Of a DNA stretch of 64,000 nucleotides, positions 1 through 7,565 are shown one piece after another; positions within the stretch are counted from its first letter, which is position 1; every line of letters begins with the position of its first letter. Source of the DNA: Scatomorpha sp964345235 (GTDB taxonomy: Bacteria; Bacillota; Clostridia; Oscillospirales; Oscillospiraceae); contig CAYFQE010000003.1 of the NCBI GenBank assembly GCA_964345235.1, positions 19,860 to 83,859 of the forward strand, written 5' to 3'. The notes under the pieces are model-generated. The model saw nothing but the letters and a program-made list of their open reading frames with translations. It was not told the DNA's origin and ran no database searches. The translations under genes were made by a program, and so were the position numbers.

Positions 1-228
1 CTTTTTGCTGCCGTTAAGCTCCGCTTTTTCAAGAAGCTCGCTTACAACTGTGGGAATTTTCCAACCGTGGGTCGGCGTGACAAAAACAAAGGGGTTATCC
101 GAGTGAATAATAAGCTGCTCATTGTCCCTGAGATAGGTGTTTAGCTCCACTGTATAGTCGCCTGTGATATTGGCAATCATCTGAGCGACATATCTGCTGT
201 TTCCGGTGCCGGTAAAATATAGAACCAT
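1..228 (-). CDS. Flavodoxin-like protein, N-terminal part (EFR1-type ferrodoxin family likely)
   Basis: The gene runs off the left edge; only its first 76 residues are present. It begins MVLYFTGTGNSRYVAQ, where TGTGNS is the phosphate-binding loop of the flavodoxin fold, and continues with VFVTPTHGWKIP, as in the EFR1 family where a flavodoxin domain precedes two 4Fe-4S motifs. The Fe-S part would lie outside the window. The start is supported by a GGAGG at 235-239. Expected role: low-potential electron transfer in the cytoplasm. It lies 15 bp downstream of ispE in the same direction. Confidence 0.72.
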   Translation of the reverse strand, partial: MVLYFTGTGNSRYVAQMIANITGDYTVELNTYLRDNEQLIIHSDNPFVFVTPTHGWKIPTVVSELLEKAELNGSKK

Positions 229-243
229 TTAATACCTCCGTAT

Positions 244-1113
244 TTAAATATTATTTGTATAAAAAGATGTTTTATAAAGCTCGGACATTTCTCCCGAAAG
301 CTCACGGAAGGCCGAATTTAAGCTGTCTTCATCGGGATAAACGCCGAAGACCGCCGAGCCCGAGCCCGAGAGAGAGGCGCCGAGCGCGCCTGTTTTCAAA
401 AAGCGCTTTTTCAGTTTACGCACCTCAGCTGCTTCCTCGGCATTGAGCAAATCTTCAAATCGATTCTTAAGTTTTGAGAAAAAGTCCTCATATTTTTGCT
501 CACATAAAAGTTTTGTCATAGCGCCGATATCTATTATATCCGAAACTTCGTTTTTATTAAAGCGAGAATAAAGCTCTTTTGTACTCGAACGAAAACGGGG
601 CATTGCAATAAGCAGAAAAAACTTCGGAAGTGCGTTTATCTTCTCTAAACTTTCGCCCCTGCCCGAAACCAAAGCCGTGCCCTCGTTTAAGAAAAAGGGA
701 ACATCCGAGCCGAGTTTTAAAGCAAGCGAAAAAAGCTTTTTGTTCGAGAGCGGAAAGCCCGAGAGCTCATTTAAAGCCTTAAGGGTACAGGCGGCATTCG
801 AAGAGCCCCCGCCCAAGCCCGACATCAGAGGAACTCTCTTTGTTAGCCTCATTTTAATAGCAAAGTTTTTTTCGTTTTCTCTCAAAAAAAGCTCTGCCGC
901 CTTAAAAACGAGGTTGTCTTCCGTTTTAATGCTCTCTTTGCCAAGTGTTTCAAGCTCAATGCCCTCGCCCTCAGCGATTTCAATCTCGAGTGTGTCCGAG
1001 AGGCAAATGCTCTGCATAATGCTCTTAATTTCGTGAAATCCGTCGGGTCTTTTAAAAAGAATTTCAAGGCCGAGATTTATTTTTGCTCTTGCCTCAAAGC
1101 TTTTTTTAATCAT
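244..1113 (-). CDS. ispE: 4-diphosphocytidyl-2-C-methyl-D-erythritol kinase
   Basis: Phosphorylates CDP-methylerythritol in the MEP isoprenoid pathway. The 289-residue length is normal. The protein starts with the GHMP-kinase pattern (AKINLGLEI, then RPDGFHEI), carries the glycine-rich ATP loop PLMSGLGGGSSNAA at about residues 95-108, and has the C-terminal LSGSGSAVFG motif. Its ATG overlaps the stop of apgM as ATGA, so translation is probably coupled to it. I see nothing unusual. Confidence 0.95.
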   Translation of the reverse strand: MIKKSFEARAKINLGLEILFKRPDGFHEIKSIMQSICLSDTLEIEIAEGEGIELETLGKESIKTEDNLVFKAAELFLRENEKNFAIKMRLTKRVPLMSGLGGGSSNAACTLKALNELSGFPLSNKKLFSLALKLGSDVPFFLNEGTALVSGRGESLEKINALPKFFLLIAMPRFRSSTKELYSRFNKNEVSDIIDIGAMTKLLCEQKYEDFFSKLKNRFEDLLNAEEAAEVRKLKKRFLKTGALGASLSGSGSAVFGVYPDEDSLNSAFRELSGEMSELYKTSFYTNNI

Positions 1114-2330
1114 TTCGAATAAAGGAGATCCATGAGCCCCAGCGCCGAGCCCGTGTTGTTCTTATCGGCGTTTTCTTCCGAAAGAAGTATGCCCCTGCCC
1201 GTGTCAAACCTGCTGTCGCAGATGAGATATGGAACATCATTGCCGCCGTGCGCGCCCGTGTTTGTGTAGGTATAGTGATCAGAGATGAAAAGAAGCCTGA
1301 AATCCTCGCCTCGCTCGCCGAGGGCATTAACTATAGGTCTGAGACAGAGCTCCGAGATGCACTCCAAAGAAAAAACCTTGTGCCCCAAATCAAAGTTGTG
1401 GCTCGCTTCGTCGGGTCCTTCCAGATGCACGCCCACAAATTCGTATTTTTCCAAAAGAGAAATGGCCGCCCTTGCCTTGGCCGCATAGTCGGTGTCCCAC
1501 TCGCCCGTGGCGGTCGGAACCGAGACTTTTTTAAGACCTATGAGCTCCGCTATGCCCGAAACAAGGGGAACGGCCGAGATTATGGCTCCCTCGGAATATT
1601 TATCTATAAAAGAGGGAAGCTCTCCACCCTTGCCCTCGGCCCAAAACCAAACAGCGTTGGCGGGTAGTTTGCCCTTTTCGACTCTTTCTTTATTAATCGG
1701 GTGCTCGCTCAAAAGAGTGTGCGATGCTTCGATTACTTCGCTTAAAACCGAGGCAAGCTCGGAGCCGCAGGGAAGAATCCCGTCCAGCTTAGCGCCCAAA
1801 TTGTCGTGCGGGGGGAAGAGATTTAAGCCGTTTAAATCCGCCTTGTCCATAACGGCAAGACCTCTGAAAGAGCCTGTCGGGATAAAGCTCATGCCGTATT
1901 TTTTGAGAATTTCTTTAAAGTTGGGGTGAGAGTTTAAAAACTCCAAAAGAGCATCGGCCTCATTGCCCTCAATAGAGCCCGCACTGTGCGAGAGCATTTT
2001 CTTATATTTGAACTCGCCCTCGCCCTCCAGGGTGCAAAGGTTGCAGCGGAAGGCAGCCCCACCGAGTTTTACCTTCATGCCGAGGTTGGCAAGCTCCAAG
2101 GGGGCTCTGCCCGTATAGTTAAGCTCGGGGTCAACGGCAAAAATCGACATAATGGCAACATCCGAGCCCGGAGCTAAGCCCTCCGGCACGGTTTTTGCCG
2201 AGGCCACTGTGCCTTTGAGGGAAAGAGAGTCTAAAAAAGGCGTGAAAGCCGCCTCTATAGGACTGCGCCCGCCCAGCTCCTCATATCTCGTATCCGCCAT
2301 TCCGTCAGCAATTATAAGCAGTTTTTTCAA
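1110..2330 (-). CDS. apgM: Cofactor-independent phosphoglycerate mutase, archaeal (ApgM) type
   Basis: Interconverts 2- and 3-phosphoglycerate in glycolysis without 2,3-BPG. This is the short ApgM form (406 residues), not the roughly 510-residue GpmI form. It belongs to the alkaline-phosphatase superfamily: metal-binding IIADGMAD at residues 6-13, a serine in GSDVAIMS near residue 60, and late metal ligands in GPDEASH and ISDHYTYT. The start is TTG with GGAGGAAT upstream. It forms a two-gene unit with ispE. Confidence 0.9.
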   Translation of the reverse strand: MKKLLIIADGMADTRYEELGGRSPIEAAFTPFLDSLSLKGTVASAKTVPEGLAPGSDVAIMSIFAVDPELNYTGRAPLELANLGMKVKLGGAAFRCNLCTLEGEGEFKYKKMLSHSAGSIEGNEADALLEFLNSHPNFKEILKKYGMSFIPTGSFRGLAVMDKADLNGLNLFPPHDNLGAKLDGILPCGSELASVLSEVIEASHTLLSEHPINKERVEKGKLPANAVWFWAEGKGGELPSFIDKYSEGAIISAVPLVSGIAELIGLKKVSVPTATGEWDTDYAAKARAAISLLEKYEFVGVHLEGPDEASHNFDLGHKVFSLECISELCLRPIVNALGERGEDFRLLFISDHYTYTNTGAHGGNDVPYLICDSRFDTGRGILLSEENADKNNTGSALGLMDLLYSK

Positions 2331-2386
2331 GAGTTATTCCTCCCTAAATCCGATAGCTCATTATAGACTATTTTTCGAGCCATTAA

Positions 2387-2411
2387 AAGAGAAAACGCCC
2401 AATAAGGGCGT
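2387..2411 (-). terminator. Intrinsic terminator after the CoA-ligase gene
   Basis: On the minus strand ACGCCC/GGGCGT form a 6-bp stem (2395-2400 with 2406-2411), followed by TTTTCTCTTTT. It closes the long minus-strand operon ending at 2453 and separates it from apgM-ispE. Confidence 0.7.
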
Positions 2412-2452
2412 GAAAATTAGATGTTAGAGTAACTTTTATTGCTTTTAATCGC

Positions 2453-3661
2453 TTAAAGCAGAGTTCTCTTCGTCTTGTACGAAGGAGCGCTCTCTCTGTT
2501 TAAAAAAGAAAGTTCTACATCAAAGTGTTCTGCGCCCAAAATTTTTCTTGCCTGCGCTCTCAATTCATCCCAGCAGTCGGCGAAGACAATAGCTCTTATC
2601 AAATATCCTTGAGCGCTTTTTTGGAGTGAATAGTCTATGAGGTCGGAGGTTGAAAAAAGAGCGTTGTCGAGAGCACAAACGAGCCTTGCCGAAGGGTCGT
2701 TTCTTATAACGCTGCCAAGCCGCAGGCTCACGCCTCCGCAGGGGCAGGGCTCGGCATAAATCTTTGTAATATCACCGGTTTTATATCTAATGAGCGGCAT
2801 GGCGTTGTGTCCGATGGTGCTTATAACAAGCTCGCCTGTTTTGCCGCGGGGTAAAACATTCCCCTCGGAATCTACAATTTCGGCGATTATGTGGTTTTCC
2901 CTCAGATGCATACCCTCGTGCGCCAAGCAGGATATAGCTCCCCCGAGTCCGCATTCTCTCGAACCGTAATGGGGGAAAACTTGTGCCTCAAGGCGCTTTT
3001 CAAGCTCCAGATGCACGGAGTCGGGGCAGGCATCTGCCGAGATTAGGGCTTTTTTAATAGGGCTCTCTCCGCCCAAAATCCGAAGAAGCGAGAGCGTGAA
3101 AACAGGCGAGCCTATCATGGCGTTGGGCCGCTCTTTTTCCACAAGCTCGCAATAATCATAAAAAGTCACGGCGTTCCCGGGCACTATGGGGACTGCGCCG
3201 AAGGATTCAATAGCCCTTGCTATAAGATTTCCCAAGCCGAAGGGGCCCGTAAAAGGCATGGCGACCAAAATCTTTTCTCCCGCCTCGCTCATTTCGGAAA
3301 TTCCGGCTCTAAAAAGGCCGACGGTTTTGTTTAGGTCTTCTTTACTAAAAAAAACACGCTTAAATACGCCGCTTGTGCCGCTTGTGCGGTCGCTTATAAT
3401 GCTCTGCACCTCGCTTTGAGAAACAAGAAGCATCGAGGCGCCGCTCTCTGCTATGTCGTCTGCAGTTGTAAAGGGCAGAGAAGAGAGCTCTGAAAGGGCA
3501 GATAGCGAGGAGGGCAGTTTTCCGTAAAAACCGCCCCTCTCGTTCTCCATTTTTAAAAGTTCGTTGAGCCTTTCAAGCTGCAAATACTCAAGCTTTTCGC
3601 GGCTCAGGCTCTCGATGCCCTCAAGCTCCTCTATCCAAGAATCCAGGTTTGTTCTCTTCAT
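2453..3661 (-). CDS. AMP-dependent CoA-ligase-like protein (DVU_1553 type)
   Basis: A 402-residue member of the phenylacetate-CoA-ligase branch of adenylate-forming enzymes. It has a Ser/Thr-rich ATP loop SDRTSGTSG near residue 95, VFPHYGSRECGLGG (adenine and acyl-adenylate binding), and a TGELVIST...RYKTGD core. The Cys pair CPCGG near residue 305 is like those seen in this branch. The substrate is unknown. The ATG overlaps the stop of the radical SAM gene (ATGA). It is the last gene of the molybdenum-hydroxylase locus, matching from memory a Desulfovibrio vulgaris neighbour of the mop gene, so an accessory role there is likelier than aromatic catabolism. Confidence 0.75.
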   Translation of the reverse strand: MKRTNLDSWIEELEGIESLSREKLEYLQLERLNELLKMENERGGFYGKLPSSLSALSELSSLPFTTADDIAESGASMLLVSQSEVQSIISDRTSGTSGVFKRVFFSKEDLNKTVGLFRAGISEMSEAGEKILVAMPFTGPFGLGNLIARAIESFGAVPIVPGNAVTFYDYCELVEKERPNAMIGSPVFTLSLLRILGGESPIKKALISADACPDSVHLELEKRLEAQVFPHYGSRECGLGGAISCLAHEGMHLRENHIIAEIVDSEGNVLPRGKTGELVISTIGHNAMPLIRYKTGDITKIYAEPCPCGGVSLRLGSVIRNDPSARLVCALDNALFSTSDLIDYSLQKSAQGYLIRAIVFADCWDELRAQARKILGAEHFDVELSFLNRESAPSYKTKRTLL

Positions 3662-4971
3662 TTTCTATATAAAGCCTCGCCGTTTGAGTTTGTGAGATTG
3701 TAGGCGCAGAAAGGCACAAGCCCCCTCTCGGGGTCAAATTCCATTAGATAACAGTATTTAAGCCTCTCGAGGTCAAGATTATAAGCATCCTGAAACAGCA
3801 TGCTAGAAACCGTGAAGGTGTTGAGAACGGCGCTTTCTAAAAACTCGTCAAATCCGTCTGAATATTTTTCGGCGGAATCTGCGCTTTTTCCCCAGCGTGT
3901 GGCAACAAAATCCCTCGAGTTGTCGCAGCTGCAACCGCAGCCTGAGGATGCCTTAAGAGCTTTGAGAGAGCCGTCGGGCTTTACCATATAGGCCGCATGT
4001 ATCGAGCAATAAGGGTGCTCCGAGCTTCCGCCCGTGAAGTCCTCGTGTTTCATAAGTCCGCCTGTGCCCTCGACTATGCTGTCTATAAGCTTGGGTATGC
4101 TTATCCTTTTCGGGTTTCTAAACTCAAACCTTCCCATCTCGCTCATGGGCTGAAAATGCACGCCTCTTATGTACGGAAAATGCGATAGCGCAAACTTTAT
4201 AATATCGCCGACCTGACGGAGGTTTAAATCTTCCACAAGCGTAGGCACCAATACAACCGGAAGACCCGCCTTTTCGGCGTTTTTTATGGCCTTAAGCTTA
4301 AGATTAAAAAGCGCCCTGCCGCGAAGAGCTATATAAGGAAATTCCGTGACGGAATCGAATTGCAAAAAAACACAGCCGAGCCCTGCTTTTTTGAGCGTTT
4401 CGGCAAATTCGGGCTCTTCGGCGAGCCTTATACCGTTTGTATTGAGCTGAAAAAAGCTAAAGCCGTAGCGCCTGCCCAAGGCCATTATCTCGGGCAAATC
4501 GTCTCTCAAAGATGGCTCCCCGCCCGAAAGCTGTATGTTGAAAGGTCTACCGTAAGACGAGAGCTTTAAAAACCAAGACTCAATCTCCTCTAAAGAGGGG
4601 TCGGGCTCACACTCGTCCTCGGCGGCCGAGGCAAAGCAAATCGGGCAGCGCAGGTTACAGCGCTTTGTAAGCTCCAAGAGAACACAGCAGCCGCTATTTT
4701 TATGAGCGGCGCAGAGTCCGCAGTCATATGGGCAGCCTTTATCAATATCTAAGGGCAAATCGGGCTCGGTAAATTTTCTTGTCTTTAAAGGAGCGGCCCA
4801 GTTTAAATAGCTTTTTTTGCCGCCCTCCCACAAGAGAGCTTCAAACTCTCCGCAGTCTTTGCAGCGCTTTTGCATATATATATTTGAGTCGTCTTTCAAA
4901 ACTATCTCGGCGCTTATTCTTTTTAAACAGTTCGGACAAACGGATGCGGTTTTCCTTATTATTTCAGACAT
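3658..4971 (-). CDS. trsS: Radical SAM protein, TrsS type
   Basis: A 437-residue radical SAM enzyme. Residues 1-60 form a zinc-ribbon-like domain (CPNCLKR, then CKDCGE). A further Cys-rich segment (CPYDCGLC, SGCCVL) leads into the SAM cluster motif CNLRCPIC, then LSGGEPSLR (SAM binding). The C-terminal part has SGCGCSCD and another Cys, suggesting extra Fe-S clusters. Relatives are often selenoproteins; here the protein has ordinary Cys codons and no in-frame TGA interrupts it. The substrate is unknown. Cotranscribed between a 93-residue protein and the CoA ligase in the molybdenum-hydroxylase locus. Confidence 0.8.
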   Translation of the reverse strand: MSEIIRKTASVCPNCLKRISAEIVLKDDSNIYMQKRCKDCGEFEALLWEGGKKSYLNWAAPLKTRKFTEPDLPLDIDKGCPYDCGLCAAHKNSGCCVLLELTKRCNLRCPICFASAAEDECEPDPSLEEIESWFLKLSSYGRPFNIQLSGGEPSLRDDLPEIMALGRRYGFSFFQLNTNGIRLAEEPEFAETLKKAGLGCVFLQFDSVTEFPYIALRGRALFNLKLKAIKNAEKAGLPVVLVPTLVEDLNLRQVGDIIKFALSHFPYIRGVHFQPMSEMGRFEFRNPKRISIPKLIDSIVEGTGGLMKHEDFTGGSSEHPYCSIHAAYMVKPDGSLKALKASSGCGCSCDNSRDFVATRWGKSADSAEKYSDGFDEFLESAVLNTFTVSSMLFQDAYNLDLERLKYCYLMEFDPERGLVPFCAYNLTNSNGEALYRK

Positions 4972-4983
4972 TTATTAATCCTT

Positions 4984-5265
4984 TCAACCGTCAGAGGAAC
5001 TTAGAAAAGCTTCAAACTCCTCTTTAAGCTCTTCCCAGCGCTCCTCGTTAAAGCTCACTCTTATCTTTTGTGATTTGAGTACGGCTTTTATTTTTATATC
5101 CTCCGATTCGGCTATAAAAACAGGTCTGCGAAGCTTCATGTTAAGCCTCACATTGTAGTCGTCCTCAATCAGCTTCAAAAAATCTTCAGCCGTTATCGGC
5201 ACCGAATATTCATAGGTTTCGGTGTTCACAAAGCAGTTTTCGGTTTTCCTGACTTCAAATTCCAT
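4984..5265 (-). CDS. Uncharacterised 93-residue protein of the hydroxylase locus
   Basis: I do not recognise this protein. It is acidic, with one Cys near residue 11 (ENCFVN), alternating beta-type stretches (SVPITAEDFLKL, RRPVFIAESEDIKIKAVL) and an acidic helical tail. No membrane segment or signal peptide. It starts 3 bp after the aminotransferase stop and ends 12 bp before the radical SAM gene, so it is clearly part of the operon. The start lacks a strong ribosome site and may depend on coupling. Confidence 0.65.
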   Translation of the reverse strand: MEFEVRKTENCFVNTETYEYSVPITAEDFLKLIEDDYNVRLNMKLRRPVFIAESEDIKIKAVLKSQKIRVSFNEERWEELKEEFEAFLSSSDG

Positions 5266-5268
5266 GCT

Positions 5269-6390
5269 TTAGGCCCTTATATCCGATATCCCTTCAAGCA
5301 AGGTATCGACATCATGTCTTGTTGTAAAGCGCGAGAGAGAAACCCTGAGGCTCTGCTTCTCACCCAAAGCCTTAAAGATTAGAGGGGCGCAGTGCAGGCC
5401 TTGCCTTAAAATAATATCGTAGCTCTCTTCCAAGATAAAGCCCACGTCCTCGGGGCTCTCTCCCGGGACATTAAAGCTTAAAACGGGAGTCTTTTCGCCG
5501 AAGGGAGCTATCACACGGCAACCGAGCTCCATAAGCCCCTCAGTCATATAACTAAGCAGCGCCCTGAGCGCCTCAAAGTCCAAAGGGTTCTCCTCCGCCC
5601 AGCTTAAGGCCGCCAAAAGTCCATGGAACGAGGGCTCGTTGCCTGTACCCGCTTCAAGTCTTAGCGGCATATCATGCGGCATACCCTCGAGCTCGCTCAT
5701 TATGCCCGTGCCGCCGAGGAGCAGGGGATTTAGTTGAAGTCCGTCTCTCACCCAAAGTCCGCCGGTGCCCTGAGGCCCCAACAGATATTTGTGTCCGGTG
5801 AAAGAAATCATGTCGGCGCCGAGCTCTTCGGGCTTCACATCAATAAGCCCCAAACTCTGCGAGGCATCCACAAAAACCGCAGAACCGTAGATGCGTGAAA
5901 TTTCCGCGAGTGTTTTCGTGTTTGATACCGCACCCGTCACATTAGAGGCCTGAGTCATAACCGAAAGAGCGGGTCTGAATTTCTTTGTAAGCTCTTCCCA
6001 GCTCTCGGGGATTATCCTTCCGTTTTCATCGCATTCGGCAAAATGAAGCCCGATGCCGCGCCTGTCTCTGAGCGCATAGAGCGGCCTTAAAACGCTGTTG
6101 TGTTCTGCAATCGAGGTGAGTACGCAGTCGCCCTCTTTTAAAGGAAAGCCCTGTATGCCGACATTAAGTCCCCAGCTGGCATTAGGACCCAGTGCAATGC
6201 GGTTGTGATTCTTAACTCCCATCAAAGCGGCAAGCTTTTTCCGCACTTCGTCAAAAACATCAAAGCTCTCAATGCCGCCTCTGTGCATAGCTCCGGGGGG
6301 CGCATTAAGCGCTTTCGAAACAGCCTCGGCCACACAGGGCGGCTTCGGCCAGCTTGTGGCGGCGTTGTTCAAATAAATTATGTTTTTCAT
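5269..6390 (-). CDS. Cysteine-desulfurase-family PLP enzyme (class V aminotransferase)
   Basis: The fold and motifs are those of the NifS/SufS-like subfamily recalled as TIGR01977 (EF2568 type). It begins MKNIIYLNNAATSWPKP, has the PLP lysine in SFTGHKYLLGPQG, and keeps the substrate cysteine in the loop GLHCAP near residue 335. Such enzymes sit in selenium- or sulfur-dependent molybdenum-hydroxylase clusters and probably mobilise S or Se for the molybdenum centre. I place the start at 6390, where the ATG overlaps the stop of the upstream gene (ATGA); a start 33 bases further out would add an atypical MHGAFRG tail. Confidence 0.85.
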   Translation of the reverse strand: MKNIIYLNNAATSWPKPPCVAEAVSKALNAPPGAMHRGGIESFDVFDEVRKKLAALMGVKNHNRIALGPNASWGLNVGIQGFPLKEGDCVLTSIAEHNSVLRPLYALRDRRGIGLHFAECDENGRIIPESWEELTKKFRPALSVMTQASNVTGAVSNTKTLAEISRIYGSAVFVDASQSLGLIDVKPEELGADMISFTGHKYLLGPQGTGGLWVRDGLQLNPLLLGGTGIMSELEGMPHDMPLRLEAGTGNEPSFHGLLAALSWAEENPLDFEALRALLSYMTEGLMELGCRVIAPFGEKTPVLSFNVPGESPEDVGFILEESYDIILRQGLHCAPLIFKALGEKQSLRVSLSRFTTRHDVDTLLEGISDIRA

Positions 6391-6809
6391 AGCGCGCCGT
6401 ACTCCTCTAAAAGCTCCATGCATTTGATTAAAGAATCCCGCACCATGAGCGGACAGCGCTCTACTATAAGCCCCCTGTCAAAGCCGACTATCCGAGAGCA
6501 TAGAGTGCCGCCGTACTCGGCCGTGTAGTCTTCAAACCAAGCCGTGAATTTTTTTATCATCTCGTCTAAAGACTCGTGGGCAATCTCGTCGTCCTCGCCC
6601 TTGCCGGCATAGTAGGATAGCATGGCGACAGCGCCCAAATAGGCTCCGCAGAGCCCGCCGCTCCTGCCAATGCCCTCGGTAAACCCCGTCATCGACCGTA
6701 TGAGGTCGGGGTCATCTTTGCCGTCGTTTTTAAGGGCAAGGCTCATGAGAATCTGCGAGCAGAAATATCCTTTTTGTCCCAGCTTAAGAATCATTTCATC
6801 AATATCCAT
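6387..6809 (-). CDS. C-GCAxxG-C-C family protein (DVU_1555 type)
   Basis: A 140-residue protein with the family's conserved cysteines: YFCSQ near residue 17, the signature GGLCGAYLGA near residues 52-61, then LCSRI and ERCPL. The family is thought to bind a metal or Fe-S centre; its biochemical role is unknown. Partners here are a methyltransferase (3 bp upstream) and the NifS-like enzyme (overlapping stop/start), placing it inside the hydroxylase maturation operon. Confidence 0.8.
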   Translation of the reverse strand: MDIDEMILKLGQKGYFCSQILMSLALKNDGKDDPDLIRSMTGFTEGIGRSGGLCGAYLGAVAMLSYYAGKGEDDEIAHESLDEMIKKFTAWFEDYTAEYGGTLCSRIVGFDRGLIVERCPLMVRDSLIKCMELLEEYGAL

Positions 6810-6812
6810 AAA

Positions 6813-7340
6813 CTACACCCTTTCAGCGTATATGAGAAAATAGCCTTCAAACTTATCCGAAAAATATTCCGAATAGTCCTCGTCATTCTCCCAAATCGAG
6901 CGAATCAAGTATTCTCTCCAAGCGGGAGTTTTATCGCAAAGTCCGAGTATTTTAAATCCGTTGCTTTCAAAAATCTGCTCAAGTTTTTCTACTGTTTCAA
7001 AGAAAACATCGGCCAGAAGAAGCTTGCCCCTCGGTCTTAAAACGCGGCTCGCTTCTTTAAGAGCGGCCTCGAAATCTCCCGATATAAAAAAACTGCACTC
7101 CGATAAAACGGCATCGAAACTCTCGGAACTAAAATCGAGAGCTCTAATATCGCCGCAGACAGAGTGCGCGCTTTCTTTTTTATCAACACCGACGGCCTCA
7201 AAGCCCAAAGCTTTAAGAAAGCTCAGGCTCACGCCGCTCCCCGAGCCCATGTCCAAAATGCGGCAGGGTGAGAGCTTTGCCATGTTTAAAAGCTTTTTGG
7301 TAAACTCAAGGCCTCCCGGTCTGCGGCAGCCGGCGCTCAC
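6813..7340 (-). CDS. trsM: SAM-dependent methyltransferase (DVU_1556/TrsM type)
   Basis: A compact class I methyltransferase (175 residues). ILDMGSGSG near residues 28-36 is motif I, the next acidic turn is VGVDKKES, and FDAVLSECSFF near residue 78 is motif IV, with HVLRPRG-type motif VI (ASRVLRPRGKLLLADV). The start is GTG and overlaps the stop of the preceding redox protein (GTGA). The target is unknown. Position suggests modification of a component of the hydroxylase system or of its cofactor. Confidence 0.78.
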   Translation of the reverse strand: MSAGCRRPGGLEFTKKLLNMAKLSPCRILDMGSGSGVSLSFLKALGFEAVGVDKKESAHSVCGDIRALDFSSESFDAVLSECSFFISGDFEAALKEASRVLRPRGKLLLADVFFETVEKLEQIFESNGFKILGLCDKTPAWREYLIRSIWENDEDYSEYFSDKFEGYFLIYAERV

Positions 7341-7561
7341 TTGTCCTCCAAGACCTTTTCAACCGAGAGCACCTTGCCTGTGGCAAGCTCTTCGGGCACA
7401 TATATAAAGCCGCACTCGGGGCACACGGGCATCTCAACGGGAAAAGAGTTTTCCAAATAGACGAATATGGCATCCGCCTTAATAAGCGGAACCTTGCATT
7501 TTTCGCATACGAGAGAGCCCGCAGGGTCTAATGAATAATGTTTCTTTGATCCTTCCGACAT
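7337..7561 (-). CDS. Small zinc-ribbon/redox protein (DVU_1557 type)
   Basis: A 74-residue protein with two CxxC pairs (VCEKCKVPL near residue 19 and VCPECGFIY near residue 47), consistent with a rubredoxin-like iron or zinc site. No signal peptide. It lies 4 bp after the dicluster oxidoreductase and overlaps the methyltransferase start. Probably a small electron carrier or structural zinc protein of the hydroxylase system. Confidence 0.75.
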   Translation of the reverse strand: MSEGSKKHYSLDPAGSLVCEKCKVPLIKADAIFVYLENSFPVEMPVCPECGFIYVPEELATGKVLSVEKVLEDK

Positions 7562-7565
7562 AAAA

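Noticed and set aside
3658..4971. Possible selenocysteine (in-frame TGA) in the TrsS radical SAM gene
   Set aside because: Relatives are often selenoproteins, but here the frame is uninterrupted and the key positions are Cys; no SECIS-like need.
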